In this document: piece by piece, positions 25,981 to 35,265 of the stretch
Layout of the letters: each line of letters begins with the position of its first letter
Position numbering within the stretch: position 1 is the stretch's first letter
Assembly (NCBI RefSeq): GCF_001708445.1
Contig: NZ_CP015637.1
Location: 3,845,001 to 3,909,000 of the forward strand
DNA length: 64,000 bases
Direction of reading: 5' to 3'
DNA from: Pseudomonas fluorescens
Lineage (GTDB): Bacteria > Pseudomonadota > Gammaproteobacteria > Pseudomonadales > Pseudomonadaceae
Notes under the pieces: generated by a model
Told to the model about the DNA's origin: nothing
The model's database searches: none
What the model saw: the letters and a program-made list of their open reading frames with translations, nothing else
Made by a program: the position numbers and the translations under genes

Positions 25981-28293
25981 TCAATACCTATAGTCCAGCG
26001 TCACCATCAAGTTGCGCGGTGCGCCGTAACCTACGGTGTCAAAATCGCCCTTCTGCAACGCGTACTTCTTATCGAACACGTTGTTGACGTTGACTGCCGC
26101 GGTGATCTTCTTCGTGATGGCGTAGCGCCCTAAAAGTGATACCAGGGCATATGAACCCTGTTCCCCGCCCAGCGAACTGGTGCCGGTGTTGGGTGCCTGG
26201 TAGAAGCGGCTTTGCCATTTGACGCCTGCGCCTAGCGTCAACTTGCTCCACCCTCCGGGCAATTGGTAGGTGCTGAAGAGCTGGGCCGTGGTGCGCGGTA
26301 TTTGTGAATTCAAGCGGACGCCATTGCCATCTTGCGCAGTGAAATGGGCGATACCCGCATAGATGTTCCAACCACGCGCCATCTCGCCCTGCAAGTCCAA
26401 CTCGATCCCGCGCGACTTCGTCCCATCCGCGCCTATGTAGGCTTGCGCACCACCTGGTGTATAGGTACCTGCGACCATCTGTGCAGCGTTATCCAGCTCG
26501 GTATGGAACAAGGCTACCGACGCATTCAGACGCCCGTCCATGTAGGCGCCTTTAAGGCCGATTTCCTTGGTTTTTCCCTTTGACGGCGTGAGCACGTTGC
26601 CCTTGCTGTCGCGATAGTCGGTTTGCGGATTGAATATGCCCGTGTAGCTCACGTAGGCTGAATAGGTCTTGTCGATGTCGTAAACCAAGCCGGCATACGG
26701 GGTGAATTCACTGCTCTTCTTGTAGTGCAACGACGAGCCACCGACGACATCGTCGATTTCGTAGTTGCTGAAGCGGCCGCCGACAATGAGTTTCAGAGGC
26801 TCGGCCAGCGAGAACCGGGCTGCGCTATAGACACCACTCTGCTTGATTCGAGTGCGGGTCGGTATCGAAGCCATGGCATCGAAGTTGGGGCGGGGATAGG
26901 CTGGGCTCAGTTCATAGACATTGACCGGCGTAAAGCCTGGATAAAACGGAGCGATATCCTCCTGGCTGGCGGTGCGGCGCGAACTCGTCGCCCCCACCAC
27001 CAGGTCATGCTGGCGGCCAAGCAGTTCGAAGGGGCCGCTCGCCATCACGTCGAAGGTGTTTTGACGGCTGCGACCTTCGGACGCCAGTGCCACCGGAAGA
27101 GCCCCGTTGGGAAAGGAGCCCAGTCCCGTGGCGCGATCGGGGCGGCCGACCAGGCCGAGCAGTTCGGCATCGAATTCCGTGCGGTATTGATTAGCGACGG
27201 CCCGGAGATTCCAGCCGTTGTCAAAGCGGTGCTCGATCTCGGCAAACGCCGTCTTAAGGGTGTTGTCCCAATGGCTCCAGTTCTGCGCGTAGTTTTTGGA
27301 GCGTGAATACTCCGCCTGCGTGCCGTCGCTGAACCATAGCGGTAAACCACCCCAGGTCGAGCCCTTCGGCGTGATGTCCTGGTAGTCATAGCCCAGGCTC
27401 ACCGTCGTATCGGGTGTCAGATCTGCCTCGATGATGCCGTAGAACGCCTTCCTCTGTGGCTTGTACCCATCGATGTACGAGTTTCCTTCCTGGGACGTCC
27501 CGACCATGCGGGCGCGGATACGGCCATCCTCGGTCAACGGAGTCGATACGTCGGCCATTTCCCGATGGGTATCCCAGCTCCCCGCTCCAAGCGAGGCGGA
27601 CGCCGAGAATTCACGGGTCGGTCGTTTGCGCACCAGGTTGATGGCGGCCGAGGGATTGCCGGTGCCGGTCAGCAATCCGGAGCCGCCCCGCACTACCTCG
27701 ATACGATCATAGAACGAGGTATCGATAGAACCGATGCCGCTTCCATTGACGATGTTGCCGAGGACGGTGGGTATGCCGTCGTACTGGACGTTGTTGATCA
27801 AGAAACCACGCGAGTAGAAACTCGTCCGCTCGCTGTCGGACTGGTATGAAGAGACGCCCGTGGTGTTCTCCAGCACGCCCTGAACCGAATTCAATTGCTG
27901 GTCGTCCATGCGCTGGCGGGTGATCACCGTCACCGACTGCGGTGTTTCCCGCAGCGACAGCGGCAGGTGCGTCGCCGCCGACGTCTGGCCCGTGGTGTAG
28001 GAGCCAGTACCTTCGGTGGTCGCCGTATCCATGGGGCCCGTTATGGTGATGGCCGGCAAGGCTATCTCGTCTTGAGACGTCCCCCCTGCCCTGGTTTGAA
28101 TCTGCCGTGGCTCGGCGGCAAATGCGCCCTGCGCGCTAATGAGAACTGCCGCCGCAACTGCCGAGCCCAGCACGGTGCGGGGCGCGCTCCTGATTGCGCC
28201 CTTGTACGAACCATCCAGATGAGGATGGCCAGCGGGCTCTGCGCGCCTATCAATTGGCCAACGGGACTTCCCAACAGTTGCAATGATGAACAT
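25981..28293 (-). CDS. TonB-dependent siderophore receptor (no STN domain)
   Basis: The 770-residue protein starts at ATG 28293, with a long leader (hydrophobic VLGSAVAAAVLISAQGAFA near residue 50), a plug domain (LSLRETPQSVTVITRQRMDDQQLNSVQGVLENTTGVSSYQSD; FYSRGFLINNVQYDGIP; DRIEVVRGGSGLLTGTGNPSAAINLVRKRP) and a 22-strand barrel ending VTLDYRY. It matches FpvA/FoxA/FhuE-like ferric siderophore receptors. It lacks the N-terminal signalling domain, so regulation is not by surface signalling; instead an AraC/PchR-like gene lies directly upstream on the same strand. Confidence 0.92.
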   Translation of the reverse strand: MFIIATVGKSRWPIDRRAEPAGHPHLDGSYKGAIRSAPRTVLGSAVAAAVLISAQGAFAAEPRQIQTRAGGTSQDEIALPAITITGPMDTATTEGTGSYTTGQTSAATHLPLSLRETPQSVTVITRQRMDDQQLNSVQGVLENTTGVSSYQSDSERTSFYSRGFLINNVQYDGIPTVLGNIVNGSGIGSIDTSFYDRIEVVRGGSGLLTGTGNPSAAINLVRKRPTREFSASASLGAGSWDTHREMADVSTPLTEDGRIRARMVGTSQEGNSYIDGYKPQRKAFYGIIEADLTPDTTVSLGYDYQDITPKGSTWGGLPLWFSDGTQAEYSRSKNYAQNWSHWDNTLKTAFAEIEHRFDNGWNLRAVANQYRTEFDAELLGLVGRPDRATGLGSFPNGALPVALASEGRSRQNTFDVMASGPFELLGRQHDLVVGATSSRRTASQEDIAPFYPGFTPVNVYELSPAYPRPNFDAMASIPTRTRIKQSGVYSAARFSLAEPLKLIVGGRFSNYEIDDVVGGSSLHYKKSSEFTPYAGLVYDIDKTYSAYVSYTGIFNPQTDYRDSKGNVLTPSKGKTKEIGLKGAYMDGRLNASVALFHTELDNAAQMVAGTYTPGGAQAYIGADGTKSRGIELDLQGEMARGWNIYAGIAHFTAQDGNGVRLNSQIPRTTAQLFSTYQLPGGWSKLTLGAGVKWQSRFYQAPNTGTSSLGGEQGSYALVSLLGRYAITKKITAAVNVNNVFDKKYALQKGDFDTVGYGAPRNLMVTLDYRY

Positions 28294-28600
28294 CAACAAT
28301 ACTCATTTGTATTTAGATGTTTCATTTAACAATAGGCACAGAGGGGAGTGATGGCGAAACCAGGCCAGATTGTTATTCAGTTAGGCCAAGCGTGATTTCA
28401 TTTTGGCGTGCGGATGGTTTTCATTGAAGACCGGGGGTTGCGTGAGCACCTACAGTCGCTGGCATCCGAGGAGGGTTTTGTTCTCGACGAGGAGTTAGCT
28501 TTCACCATCACCACGACGTTGCAAAATGTCGGCAACTCCGCAAGGAAGGACCATCGGCGACGGAAGGCGGCCGGTGGTCCCGAGTCAAGAGTCTGATGCA
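28294..28600. other. Intergenic region upstream of the siderophore receptor
   Basis: The 307 bases between the AraC stop and the receptor ATG hold no convincing gene; an overlapping pair of 60-odd-codon frames lies near 28400-28600 on both strands. The A+T-rich half close to the receptor (28294-28345) has runs such as ACTCATTTGTATTTAGATG and would be the place for promoter, regulator and Fur sites, but I see no clean Fur consensus. Confidence 0.4.
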
Positions 28601-29452
28601 TCAGGGAGAGATTTCATTGGGGAGCATGATGCCGGGCACGGAAGCGAGCTCTGCGCCGCCGATGCGATCCGATAGGTATCGTGCCGGAGGTTTGCCCACG
28701 GCCTTGCGGAACATGGTTACGAACCCGCTGGCGTTTTCGTACCCCAGCTCTATTGCCACCGTTTGCACGCTTTCACCCTTGGTCAAACGTTGAAGCGCAA
28801 GGATCACATGCAGTTGCCGACGCCAGCGCCCAAAGCTCATTCCAATTTCATGCAGCAAAAGACGGCTCATGCTTCGCTCGCTCATACCAATTCGAGTAGC
28901 CCAGTCGGCCTTCGACGTCTTGTCCGTGGGGTCGGCCAGCATCATTTCCACGAGGCGGCGTAATCGGGAATCACGCGGCATGGGCAGATGCAAGTCTTCC
29001 ACGGGGGCCGCCACCAACTCATCGAGCAATGCGGCAATTAACCGGTCTTCTCGCCCCCCCTGCGCATATAACTCAGGAAAACCGGCCACCTTCAGTAGCA
29101 ACTCACGTAGCAATGGCGATACCGAAATCGTGCAACAGGTTTTCGGAAGGTCCGGTGCTGCGTCTGGCTCAACGAACAGGCAATAGCATTCCGTTTCACC
29201 CGCCCCCCGCGCCGCGTGAGGCAAGTCTCCCGGTATCCATATGGCGCACTGCGGCGGCACGATCCAGACACCGTCTTCAATTTCGCAGTTGAGGATGCCG
29301 CGTAGGGAATAGATCAGCTGCGCCTTGCGGTGCTGATGCCTCGCATTTTCCCAGTCCTTTGTTACCGATGTGGCACTCAAGGCCACGACGGGGCGCGAAA
29401 TGCTGTCGACGTCCCAAGGCACAGTTAGATCGGTGATCGCAATGCTAGACAT
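28601..29452 (-). CDS. AraC/PchR-like regulator of the siderophore receptor
   Basis: The 283-residue protein has an N-terminal cupin (HQHRKAQLIYSLRGILNCEIEDGVWIVPPQCAIWIPGDLPHAA, residues 39-81) and two HTH units at the C-terminus (DWATRIGMSERSMSRLLLHEIGMSFGRWRRQ; VQTVAIELGYENASGFVTMFRKAVGKPPARY). This AraC group often sits beside siderophore uptake or MFS genes. The receptor gene starts 307 bases downstream on the same strand, so autoregulation and activation by bound ferric siderophore are plausible. Confidence 0.9.
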   Translation of the reverse strand: MSSIAITDLTVPWDVDSISRPVVALSATSVTKDWENARHQHRKAQLIYSLRGILNCEIEDGVWIVPPQCAIWIPGDLPHAARGAGETECYCLFVEPDAAPDLPKTCCTISVSPLLRELLLKVAGFPELYAQGGREDRLIAALLDELVAAPVEDLHLPMPRDSRLRRLVEMMLADPTDKTSKADWATRIGMSERSMSRLLLHEIGMSFGRWRRQLHVILALQRLTKGESVQTVAIELGYENASGFVTMFRKAVGKPPARYLSDRIGGAELASVPGIMLPNEISP

Positions 29453-30011
29453 GTTGTCTTGTAGAGCCCTAATGGAAGATGTGGATTTGGCCTAAACGGA
29501 AAATACTATGACCAACTTGCTCAATCACATCTAGCATTTCTTCCGCTTGGGGGCTTGGCTCCTCTTGGAATATGTTCGCGGGGCCTGAAAGAGTTTCAGC
29601 GACAGTGACGGTCTATTGAAGGTGCTTAACCCGTTGCTGCTTTGTCAGTGGGTTGATTTGAGGTTTTTGCTTGAGGCAGGCGCGCCTATCCTGTGGCGGG
29701 TGGCCCTTGAGGTGTAAGTTTGGCCATGTGGTCTTCACGATTGAACGAATAAAACAGCCTATCCTGCCCACTCCATAACTCTCCCATCATGCTGCGTACT
29801 CTCCCGCTGGCCGATGGGCAGATTTTGTCTCAGACCAATCAGGAGAGCTACTTTTGCAAAAGGACAGTTCAACCTCGGCCTGATGTAAAAAGCAATTCGC
29901 CGAGAGAAGTTTCGTGTGCCTTGATTCCCGAATGTGGATGAAGAAGACTCCATCCATTATCTGATGGTCGAACCAACGACCGAAGTTGTCGAAGTGGGAT
30001 TACGTTTGAGC
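29453..30011. other. Long gap without a recognised gene
   Basis: The roughly 560 bases contain no frame I can defend. Short frames occur near 29790 (50 codons) and on the minus strand at 29759-30096, with no recognisable motif. The upstream end is A+T rich. A frame continuing into the DUF4304-like gene is open from GTG 29934. Confidence 0.4.
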
Positions 30012-30665
30012 ATGGGGCCGACGATGCAGGGAAAAACGTTCGAAATAGTGCGAATAGATCAAATCCACGAAATTGTTTCGCCAACCGTAGAGTCACTTTT
30101 ACAGCCGTTAGGGTTCGAAGTTCAGGGCCCGCTGTCCTGGCTGCGTAGCGTCAATGCTCCCATTCGCCAACTCTTTCGCCTTGAGCAGCGCAAAGGCGGC
30201 GCGCTGGCGCCGTCATGGGCTCTGTCACTGGACTTCGTTCCCCATCTTTCCGGCAATGAAATCAAATGGCACAGGACGTCAAAATCAGCACGACCTGATC
30301 TGACTTTCGATGTGCGAGATCGAGCGTTTGATATCTCATACAGCTACGGACTTGATGTCATAGCAACCAGCGCTCCCAATATCCTCCGGGCTGCCATTCC
30401 AAAAGCTGAATCGTTTTGGAACGAGGCTCGTTCGATAGCCGACCTGCCTGGTGCTTTCGAGCGGGTCAAGCAGCATTTGTCGACGGGTGGCCTGGGTTTC
30501 TACAACTACATACAACATCCTCTTGCATACGCGTTTGTATTGGCCATGAACGGCAAGCCCGACACTGCCGAAGAAGAGTTTCAACGCTATTCACAGCGTC
30601 TTTCAGAGGCGGCTCGAAAAAAACTCCGCAAGCTATTCATTGATGCAGGCGGTCACCTTGGCTAA
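30012..30665 (+). CDS. DUF4304-like protein
   Basis: From ATG 30012 the protein has about 217 residues (the frame is open back to GTG 29934). The middle part (VESLLQPLGFEVQGPLSWLRS, RLEQRKGGALAPSWALSLDFVPHLSGNEIKWHRT) has the look of DUF4304 proteins, a family of unknown function often found in polymorphic-toxin and phage neighbourhoods. The 3' end, from about codon 156, is duplicated 2.2 kb downstream (see the repeat entries). Start and family are both uncertain. Confidence 0.6.
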   Translation: MGPTMQGKTFEIVRIDQIHEIVSPTVESLLQPLGFEVQGPLSWLRSVNAPIRQLFRLEQRKGGALAPSWALSLDFVPHLSGNEIKWHRTSKSARPDLTFDVRDRAFDISYSYGLDVIATSAPNILRAAIPKAESFWNEARSIADLPGAFERVKQHLSTGGLGFYNYIQHPLAYAFVLAMNGKPDTAEEEFQRYSQRLSEAARKKLRKLFIDAGGHLG

Positions 30666-30687
30666 GCGAGTACGACTTTTTCAACAG
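30479..30687 (+). repeat. Direct repeat copy 1 (3' end of DUF4304-like gene)
   Basis: This 209-base segment recurs at 32685-32893 in the same orientation, an exact offset of 2206 bases with three mismatches that I count (C/T, T/A and T/C in the second copy). It covers the last 62 codons of the DUF4304-like gene, its stop and about 22 bases beyond. Together the copies bracket the cyclase gene. Confidence 0.9.
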
Positions 30688-30705
30688 AATCGGCCAAAAG
30701 CAGTC
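30674..30705 (+). repeat. 32-base dispersed repeat (copy at the cyclase)
   Basis: The segment begins GACTTTTTCAACAG and ends GGCCAAAAGCAGTC and is identical at 38257-38288. Its first 14 bases are also present at the end of the second direct-repeat copy near 32880-32893, and its inverted form is found at 38094-38118. It begins inside the direct repeat, so the repeat end and this element may share an origin. Confidence 0.7.
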
Positions 30706-31015
30706 GGTCGAGGAGGATACAGAAAAGCCAGTTGCTCAAGCGTGTCGTTCGCCAGCGTGGACCCGCTTAGGCGCTGCGAGCCTAGCTAAAATATGCCCGC
30801 CGGCCGAAAACTGCGAAAGGTCGACGAACGTGTCTACAACTGTTCGCAGGCCCATTTTTAACAACTCGAGAGTTGAACCGTTAACGGGTTTGAATCTTTC
30901 ATATAAGCCCCCTCTTTAGCGCTTGAGTCGTAAAGATATCGACAGACGCGCCGATACTTCAAAAGGACTCTCGGTCACTGCACACTGTTTTGGCGATGAG
31001 CAAGGAACACAACAC

Positions 31016-32551
31016 ATGTCTATTCGTCAGAACGCACTCAAAGCATCAGACGTGACCCTTTGCGGTATGGTGCTCCTGGCTGGGGTGGCCATTACGTTCT
31101 TGGTGCTGATACTGTTCTTAGGATCAGAGCAGCGTACAGTTAGCGTCGCTTTTCAACTTGAAATCGACGAAAGATTCAGTCGACTGCAGCGACGCTTTAA
31201 TACTCAGGAATTGAAACTGGACGTGGTGAGGCGCTTCTTTGTCAACGCCGACGATGTCACTGAAAAGGAATTTATTGGGTTCGTTACGCCTCTCGTTGGA
31301 GAGGACGAAGCCTATAGCTGGGTACCCCGGATTCTTGAGAAGGATCTCCAGGCGTTTCGCGCTAAAGCGCTTCTCAACGGCACCAGTGACTTTTCATATC
31401 ATGAAATCAATCCCGTCACCGGCGAAAGAGTCCCCCTCACCCGTCGGCCGGAACACTGGATATTGCTCTATTTATTGAAGCGCGATGACGTAACGATCAT
31501 ACCTGGCATGGACGTCATGAGTCGTCCGGGGCGCCAGGCCTTGATGAGCAAGGCACGAGAAACACGTCAAATAGTGGTGTCGGAACCGTTGAAAATGACC
31601 AATGGACAGGCGGGAATTTTCTTTGTCGCACCTGTATTCCAGGGGTCCTCTGAGGTTCCATTGAACGATGATGATTTGCAGGGTTTCGTGGTCTCCACCG
31701 TACGCCTGGCTTCTTTGATGGAACAAGGGATTCCGTTGCCAAGTCTGCAACGACTGAACGTGACGCTTTCATTAATCGACCCGCAGCATCAAGGGGAAAT
31801 CATCTATCAGAGTGAGGTCACCGCTGCCCCTTCAGCGCTTTATGCGCAGCGGCTGCTGAAAGTTGCCGACCAAAATTACTTAGTCCAGTTCAGACCCAGC
31901 TCAACCTTTCTAGTCGCCAACAGCTACACACTGTCTATCAGCCTGTTTTTTGTGTTCGGAATGGGGTTGACGCTGCTATTGACCTTGATGGTGTACTTAC
32001 TGATTACGCAGCGCGCCCGTGCGCTCTCGCTGGTTGATGAGCGCACGCGCGACTTGCATTTATTGAACATTACCGATCACCTGACCGGTGTCTACAACCG
32101 CCGACACTTCGAAGAGTTGATGGAGCGCCTGCTCGTCGAGGCTATCGCGCAACACCGTCCTCTGTCGCTGATCACGTTTGACGTCGATCACTTCAAACAA
32201 ATTAACGACCGCTGGGGCCATCAGTGTGGTGATAACGTTCTGAAGTCGTTATGCACACAAATATGTTCAGCTACGCGCAAAACCGATCTGCTGTGCAGAA
32301 CTGGCGGAGAAGAATTTGCTCTGATTTGCCCGGATACTGAGCTGAACGATACAAGGCTGCTCGCAGAAAAGCTTCGCACCCTGATAAGTACCGTGCCGTT
32401 TGAAGATATTGGACAGGTGACTTGTAGCTTCGGTGTTGCAACATGGATTCCATTAGAATCGTTTGACTCCTTCATTCGGCGGGCCGATACCGCGATGTAC
32501 AGTGCTAAATCAAATGGTAGAGATCAAGTCCAACTTGCAGATATGAATTAG
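31016..32551 (+). CDS. CHASE-domain diguanylate cyclase
   Basis: The 511-residue protein starts at ATG 31016 after CAAGGAAC. It has a first membrane segment (LCGMVLLAGVAITFLVLILFLG), a periplasmic CHASE domain (RFSRLQRRFNTQELKLDVVRRFFV; SWVPRILEKDLQAFRA), a second membrane segment (SYTLSISLFFVFGMGLTLLLTLMVYLL) and a GGDEF domain: DHLTGVYNRRHFEELM, DVDHFKQINDRWGHQCGD and active site GGEEF. An inhibitory I-site (RKTD) lies five residues before it. It should make c-di-GMP in response to a small periplasmic ligand. No phosphodiesterase is nearby. The gene is bracketed by the 209-base direct repeats. Confidence 0.92.
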   Translation: MSIRQNALKASDVTLCGMVLLAGVAITFLVLILFLGSEQRTVSVAFQLEIDERFSRLQRRFNTQELKLDVVRRFFVNADDVTEKEFIGFVTPLVGEDEAYSWVPRILEKDLQAFRAKALLNGTSDFSYHEINPVTGERVPLTRRPEHWILLYLLKRDDVTIIPGMDVMSRPGRQALMSKARETRQIVVSEPLKMTNGQAGIFFVAPVFQGSSEVPLNDDDLQGFVVSTVRLASLMEQGIPLPSLQRLNVTLSLIDPQHQGEIIYQSEVTAAPSALYAQRLLKVADQNYLVQFRPSSTFLVANSYTLSISLFFVFGMGLTLLLTLMVYLLITQRARALSLVDERTRDLHLLNITDHLTGVYNRRHFEELMERLLVEAIAQHRPLSLITFDVDHFKQINDRWGHQCGDNVLKSLCTQICSATRKTDLLCRTGGEEFALICPDTELNDTRLLAEKLRTLISTVPFEDIGQVTCSFGVATWIPLESFDSFIRRADTAMYSAKSNGRDQVQLADMN

Positions 32552-32658
32552 ATGGGCTACCCGGATGTCACTGCGCAAAAGCCGAAACTCAGCAGAAAAG
32601 GAACGGTGTTGTTTGGTCATCTGACACCTCGATCTGGCGAGCATTTTCGCCTAAATGG

Positions 32659-32871
32659 GTGTCCGGTTTTATTAGACCACTACCGTCGACGGGTGGCCTG
32701 GGTTTCTACAATTACATACAACATCCTCTTGCATACGCGTTTGTATTGGCCATGAACGGCAAGCCCGACACAGCCGAAGAAGAGTTTCAACGCTATTCAC
32801 AGCGTCCTTCAGAGGCGGCTCGAAAAAAACTCCGCAAGCTATTCATTGATGCAGGCGGTCACCTTGGCTAA
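32659..32871 (+). pseudogene. Truncated 3' fragment of the DUF4304-like gene
   Basis: A frame of 70 codons repeats the last 62 residues of the DUF4304-like protein (GGLGFYNYIQHPLAYAFVLA to AGGHLG) after a short unrelated leader. Three base differences cause one amino acid change (QRL to QRP). It is a gene end produced by segmental duplication; whether it is expressed is unknown. Confidence 0.8.
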
Positions 32872-32893
32872 GCGAGTACGACTTTTTCAACAG
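32685..32893 (+). repeat. Direct repeat copy 2
   Basis: Second copy of the 209-base segment at 30479-30687. It ends in TTTTTCAACAG, after which the two copies diverge (GAATCGG in copy 1, CATCAGC in copy 2). Confidence 0.9.
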
Positions 32894-33060
32894 CATCAGC
32901 GGACATTCGTCTTCAGCATCTCGACGCCAGAATTAAAATGTTTGCCCGAGCCAAGTGCGACTTCCTCAGGAGTCATAAACCTATACCGCGTGACGCGATC
33001 CCTTCGACTATCTACACTGCCGCAGACATCAAAACCTTTGGCGCGACCGGGGCAGCACGC

Positions 33061-33876
33061 ATGGACCTTCAACATCGCAACAACGTAAAAGTAATGGGCG
33101 ATGGTCCTTCAACGCTGATCTTTTCCCATGGTTTCGGCTGCGATCAGTCCATGTGGCGTTATCTCGCCGAAGGTTTCACCGATCGCTTTACAGTTGTGCT
33201 GTATGACCTCGTCGGAGCGGGTGAGTCGGACCTCGAAGCCTATGATCGGGAAAAGTACAACTCACTGGCCGGGTACGCCCGGGACCTGAATGAAATCATC
33301 GACCATTACGCCCGTGGGCCGGTGATCGTTGTCGGCCATTCCGTCAGCAGCATGATCGGTACCCTGGCTGACCGCCAAGCGCCCGGAAGCATTGCTGCCC
33401 ATATAATGATCGGCCCTTCACCCTGCTATATCGACACCGACGACTATGTCGGTGGTTTCAAGCTGGAGGACATCCACTCGCTGCTCGACATACTCGACAG
33501 CAACTACCTTGGCTGGTCCAGCACCATGGCCCCGGTGATCATGGGCACACCAGGGCAACCGGCACTGAGCGAAGAGCTGACGAACAGTTTTTGCCGCACC
33601 GAGCCCGATATCGCCAAGCAATTTGCACGAGTGACGTTCATGTCCGACAACCGCCAGGACATCGTCGGGCTGGCGACACCCACGCTGATCCTGCAATCCA
33701 CCGACGACCTGATCGCCCCCCTCGCCGTGGGTGACTACCTGCACGCTGTGCTGCCCAACAGTACGCTCTGCCTGGTGGCCAACGTCGGCCATTGCCCACA
33801 CATGAGCGCGCCCAGTGCATGCTCCGAAGCTATGGAGAACTTCCTGTCACCCTGGATAGGCGAACATGTCAACTGA
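33061..33876 (+). CDS. RsbQ/KAI2-like alpha/beta hydrolase
   Basis: The 271-residue protein is close in length to B. subtilis RsbQ. It begins HRNNVKVMGDGPSTLIFSHGFGCDQSMWRYLAEGF and carries the nucleophile GHSVSS (Ser94), the acid in QSTDDLIAP (Asp215 or 216) and the base in NVGHCPHMSAP (His244). RsbQ and its plant homologues KAI2 and D14 are small-ligand-binding hydrolases used as receptors or activators. Its stop overlaps the start of a PAS histidine kinase by 11 bases, mirroring the RsbQ-RsbP pairing in Bacillus. The frame is open back to 32938, but ATG 33061 fits the family start. Confidence 0.9.
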   Translation: MDLQHRNNVKVMGDGPSTLIFSHGFGCDQSMWRYLAEGFTDRFTVVLYDLVGAGESDLEAYDREKYNSLAGYARDLNEIIDHYARGPVIVVGHSVSSMIGTLADRQAPGSIAAHIMIGPSPCYIDTDDYVGGFKLEDIHSLLDILDSNYLGWSSTMAPVIMGTPGQPALSEELTNSFCRTEPDIAKQFARVTFMSDNRQDIVGLATPTLILQSTDDLIAPLAVGDYLHAVLPNSTLCLVANVGHCPHMSAPSACSEAMENFLSPWIGEHVN

Positions 33877-35035
33877 CCAGCCGTTGCTACCCGATAATCA
33901 GATGCTGTTCGATGAAGCCCCCTGCGGCTTGGTGGTAACGAAGGAAGACGGCACGATTCTTCGCAGCAACCAGACGTTTAGCCATTCGATCGGCCTGGAC
34001 GCCCAGGCACTCATCGGGCGGCGTTTTCAGGACCTGCTGACCATGGGCGGGCGCATCTTCCATCAAACGCATTGGTCGCCGCTGATGCAGATGCAAGGAT
34101 CCGTCGCCGAAGTAAAACTCGATCTGGTTCACCATGACAAACACATCGTGACCATGTTGCTCAACGGCGTCCGACGCGAGCACGCCAGCGGTGCGTTTTA
34201 TGAGCTGGCGCTCTTTGGCACCAAAGATCGCGACAAGTACGAGCGCGAGTTGCTCAACGCACGAAAAGTCGCCGAAGACCTGCTGCGCGAAAAAACCGCC
34301 GCCGAATCGGCCCTCAGGCAGGCCCAAGCCGAGCTTAAAAGCGCCTACGAAGAAGCACAGCTTCGCGCCTCGTTCGCCGAACAAATGGTGGCCATCGTCA
34401 GTCACGATCTGAAAAATCCGCTGACGGCTATCAAAATGGCCTCTGGCATCCTTGCCCGAGAAGAACGCACCACTCGAGAAAGCAAAATGCTGGGCCACAT
34501 CAGCCAGTCGGTAAACCGTGCCGAACGCATGATTGCCGACCTGCTGGACCTGGCATTGGCCAGGGTTGGGCAAGGCATCACGCTTAGCCCTTCAACCGTG
34601 GATTTGCACGCCTTCGTTGGCGCCAGCGTCGATGAATTACGTATGACATTCCCCGAAGCCACGTTGGTGCATCAGACTGTGGGGACAGGCAACGCCTGTC
34701 TGGATGCGGACCGGGTGCAGCAAATCATTGGCAATCTGGTGGCTAACAGCGTGGCTTATGGTGATTTACAACAGCCGATCACGATCACTTCACGCGTTGA
34801 ACAGGATCACGCCGTTGTATCGGTAAAAAACCAGGGGCCGGTTATTCCCGACTCGTTGATGGACGTTTTGTTTGAGCCAATGATTCGGGGTGCAAAGACC
34901 GGCACCGATTCGCGCAGCGTGGGGCTTGGACTCTTTATCGTTCGAGAGATCGTCAGGGCGCATAACGGTGTCGTATCGGTGAATTCAACGCCAGAGAGTG
35001 GCACCACCTTTACCGCGACATTTCCGATGGTTTGA
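33866..35035 (+). CDS. PAS-domain sensor histidine kinase paired with an RsbQ-like hydrolase
   Basis: The 389-residue soluble protein has an N-terminal PAS domain (FDEAPCGLVVTKEDGTILRSNQTFSHSIGLDAQALIGRRFQDLLT, residues 15-58, then GGRIFHQTHWSPLMQMQG), a coiled-coil linker (130-170), a HisKA H-box VSHDLKNPLTAIKMA with His180, and a HATPase domain with N-box QQIIGNLVANSVAYG and G-box SVGLGLFIVREIV. There are no membrane segments, so the signal is intracellular. No response regulator lies nearby. The 11-base overlap with the hydrolase gene argues that the hydrolase acts on or through this kinase. Confidence 0.92.
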   Translation: MSTDQPLLPDNQMLFDEAPCGLVVTKEDGTILRSNQTFSHSIGLDAQALIGRRFQDLLTMGGRIFHQTHWSPLMQMQGSVAEVKLDLVHHDKHIVTMLLNGVRREHASGAFYELALFGTKDRDKYERELLNARKVAEDLLREKTAAESALRQAQAELKSAYEEAQLRASFAEQMVAIVSHDLKNPLTAIKMASGILAREERTTRESKMLGHISQSVNRAERMIADLLDLALARVGQGITLSPSTVDLHAFVGASVDELRMTFPEATLVHQTVGTGNACLDADRVQQIIGNLVANSVAYGDLQQPITITSRVEQDHAVVSVKNQGPVIPDSLMDVLFEPMIRGAKTGTDSRSVGLGLFIVREIVRAHNGVVSVNSTPESGTTFTATFPMV

Positions 35036-35088
35036 TACAGCTCATCCGCCTCAATTTCTTCTCGTATCGCCGTTACCTTTAACGGGTG

Positions 35089-35118
35089 GTTTTCTGCACG
35101 TAGCGACGGGCAGAAAAC
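35089..35118. repeat. Hairpin downstream of the kinase gene
   Basis: GTTTTCTGC (35089-35097) pairs with GCAGAAAAC (35110-35118) around a 12-base loop, 54 bases after the kinase stop. No T run follows directly, so it may be a repeat relic (CAGAAAACGGCC resembles the dispersed family) rather than a terminator. Confidence 0.4.
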
Positions 35119-35265
35119 GGCCAGAAGCTGCCACTCAAAGCGACTCGATAACTCCCACCCAAGCGTGCATCATCATGCTCACCACGATCCCGCCCTGGCA
35201 GCGAAGCCGTAGGCGCAGAACCTGCCCGCTCACAAAAACAAGCATTTTGAAATGGAAGTCATCTC

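Noticed and set aside
28408..28596. 62-codon frame between the AraC and receptor genes
   Set aside because: No ribosome site or motif, and an opposite-strand frame of equal length overlaps it.
33061..35035. A full sigma-B style partner-switching module
   Set aside because: No anti-sigma, STAS or PP2C gene is present; only the hydrolase and kinase remain.
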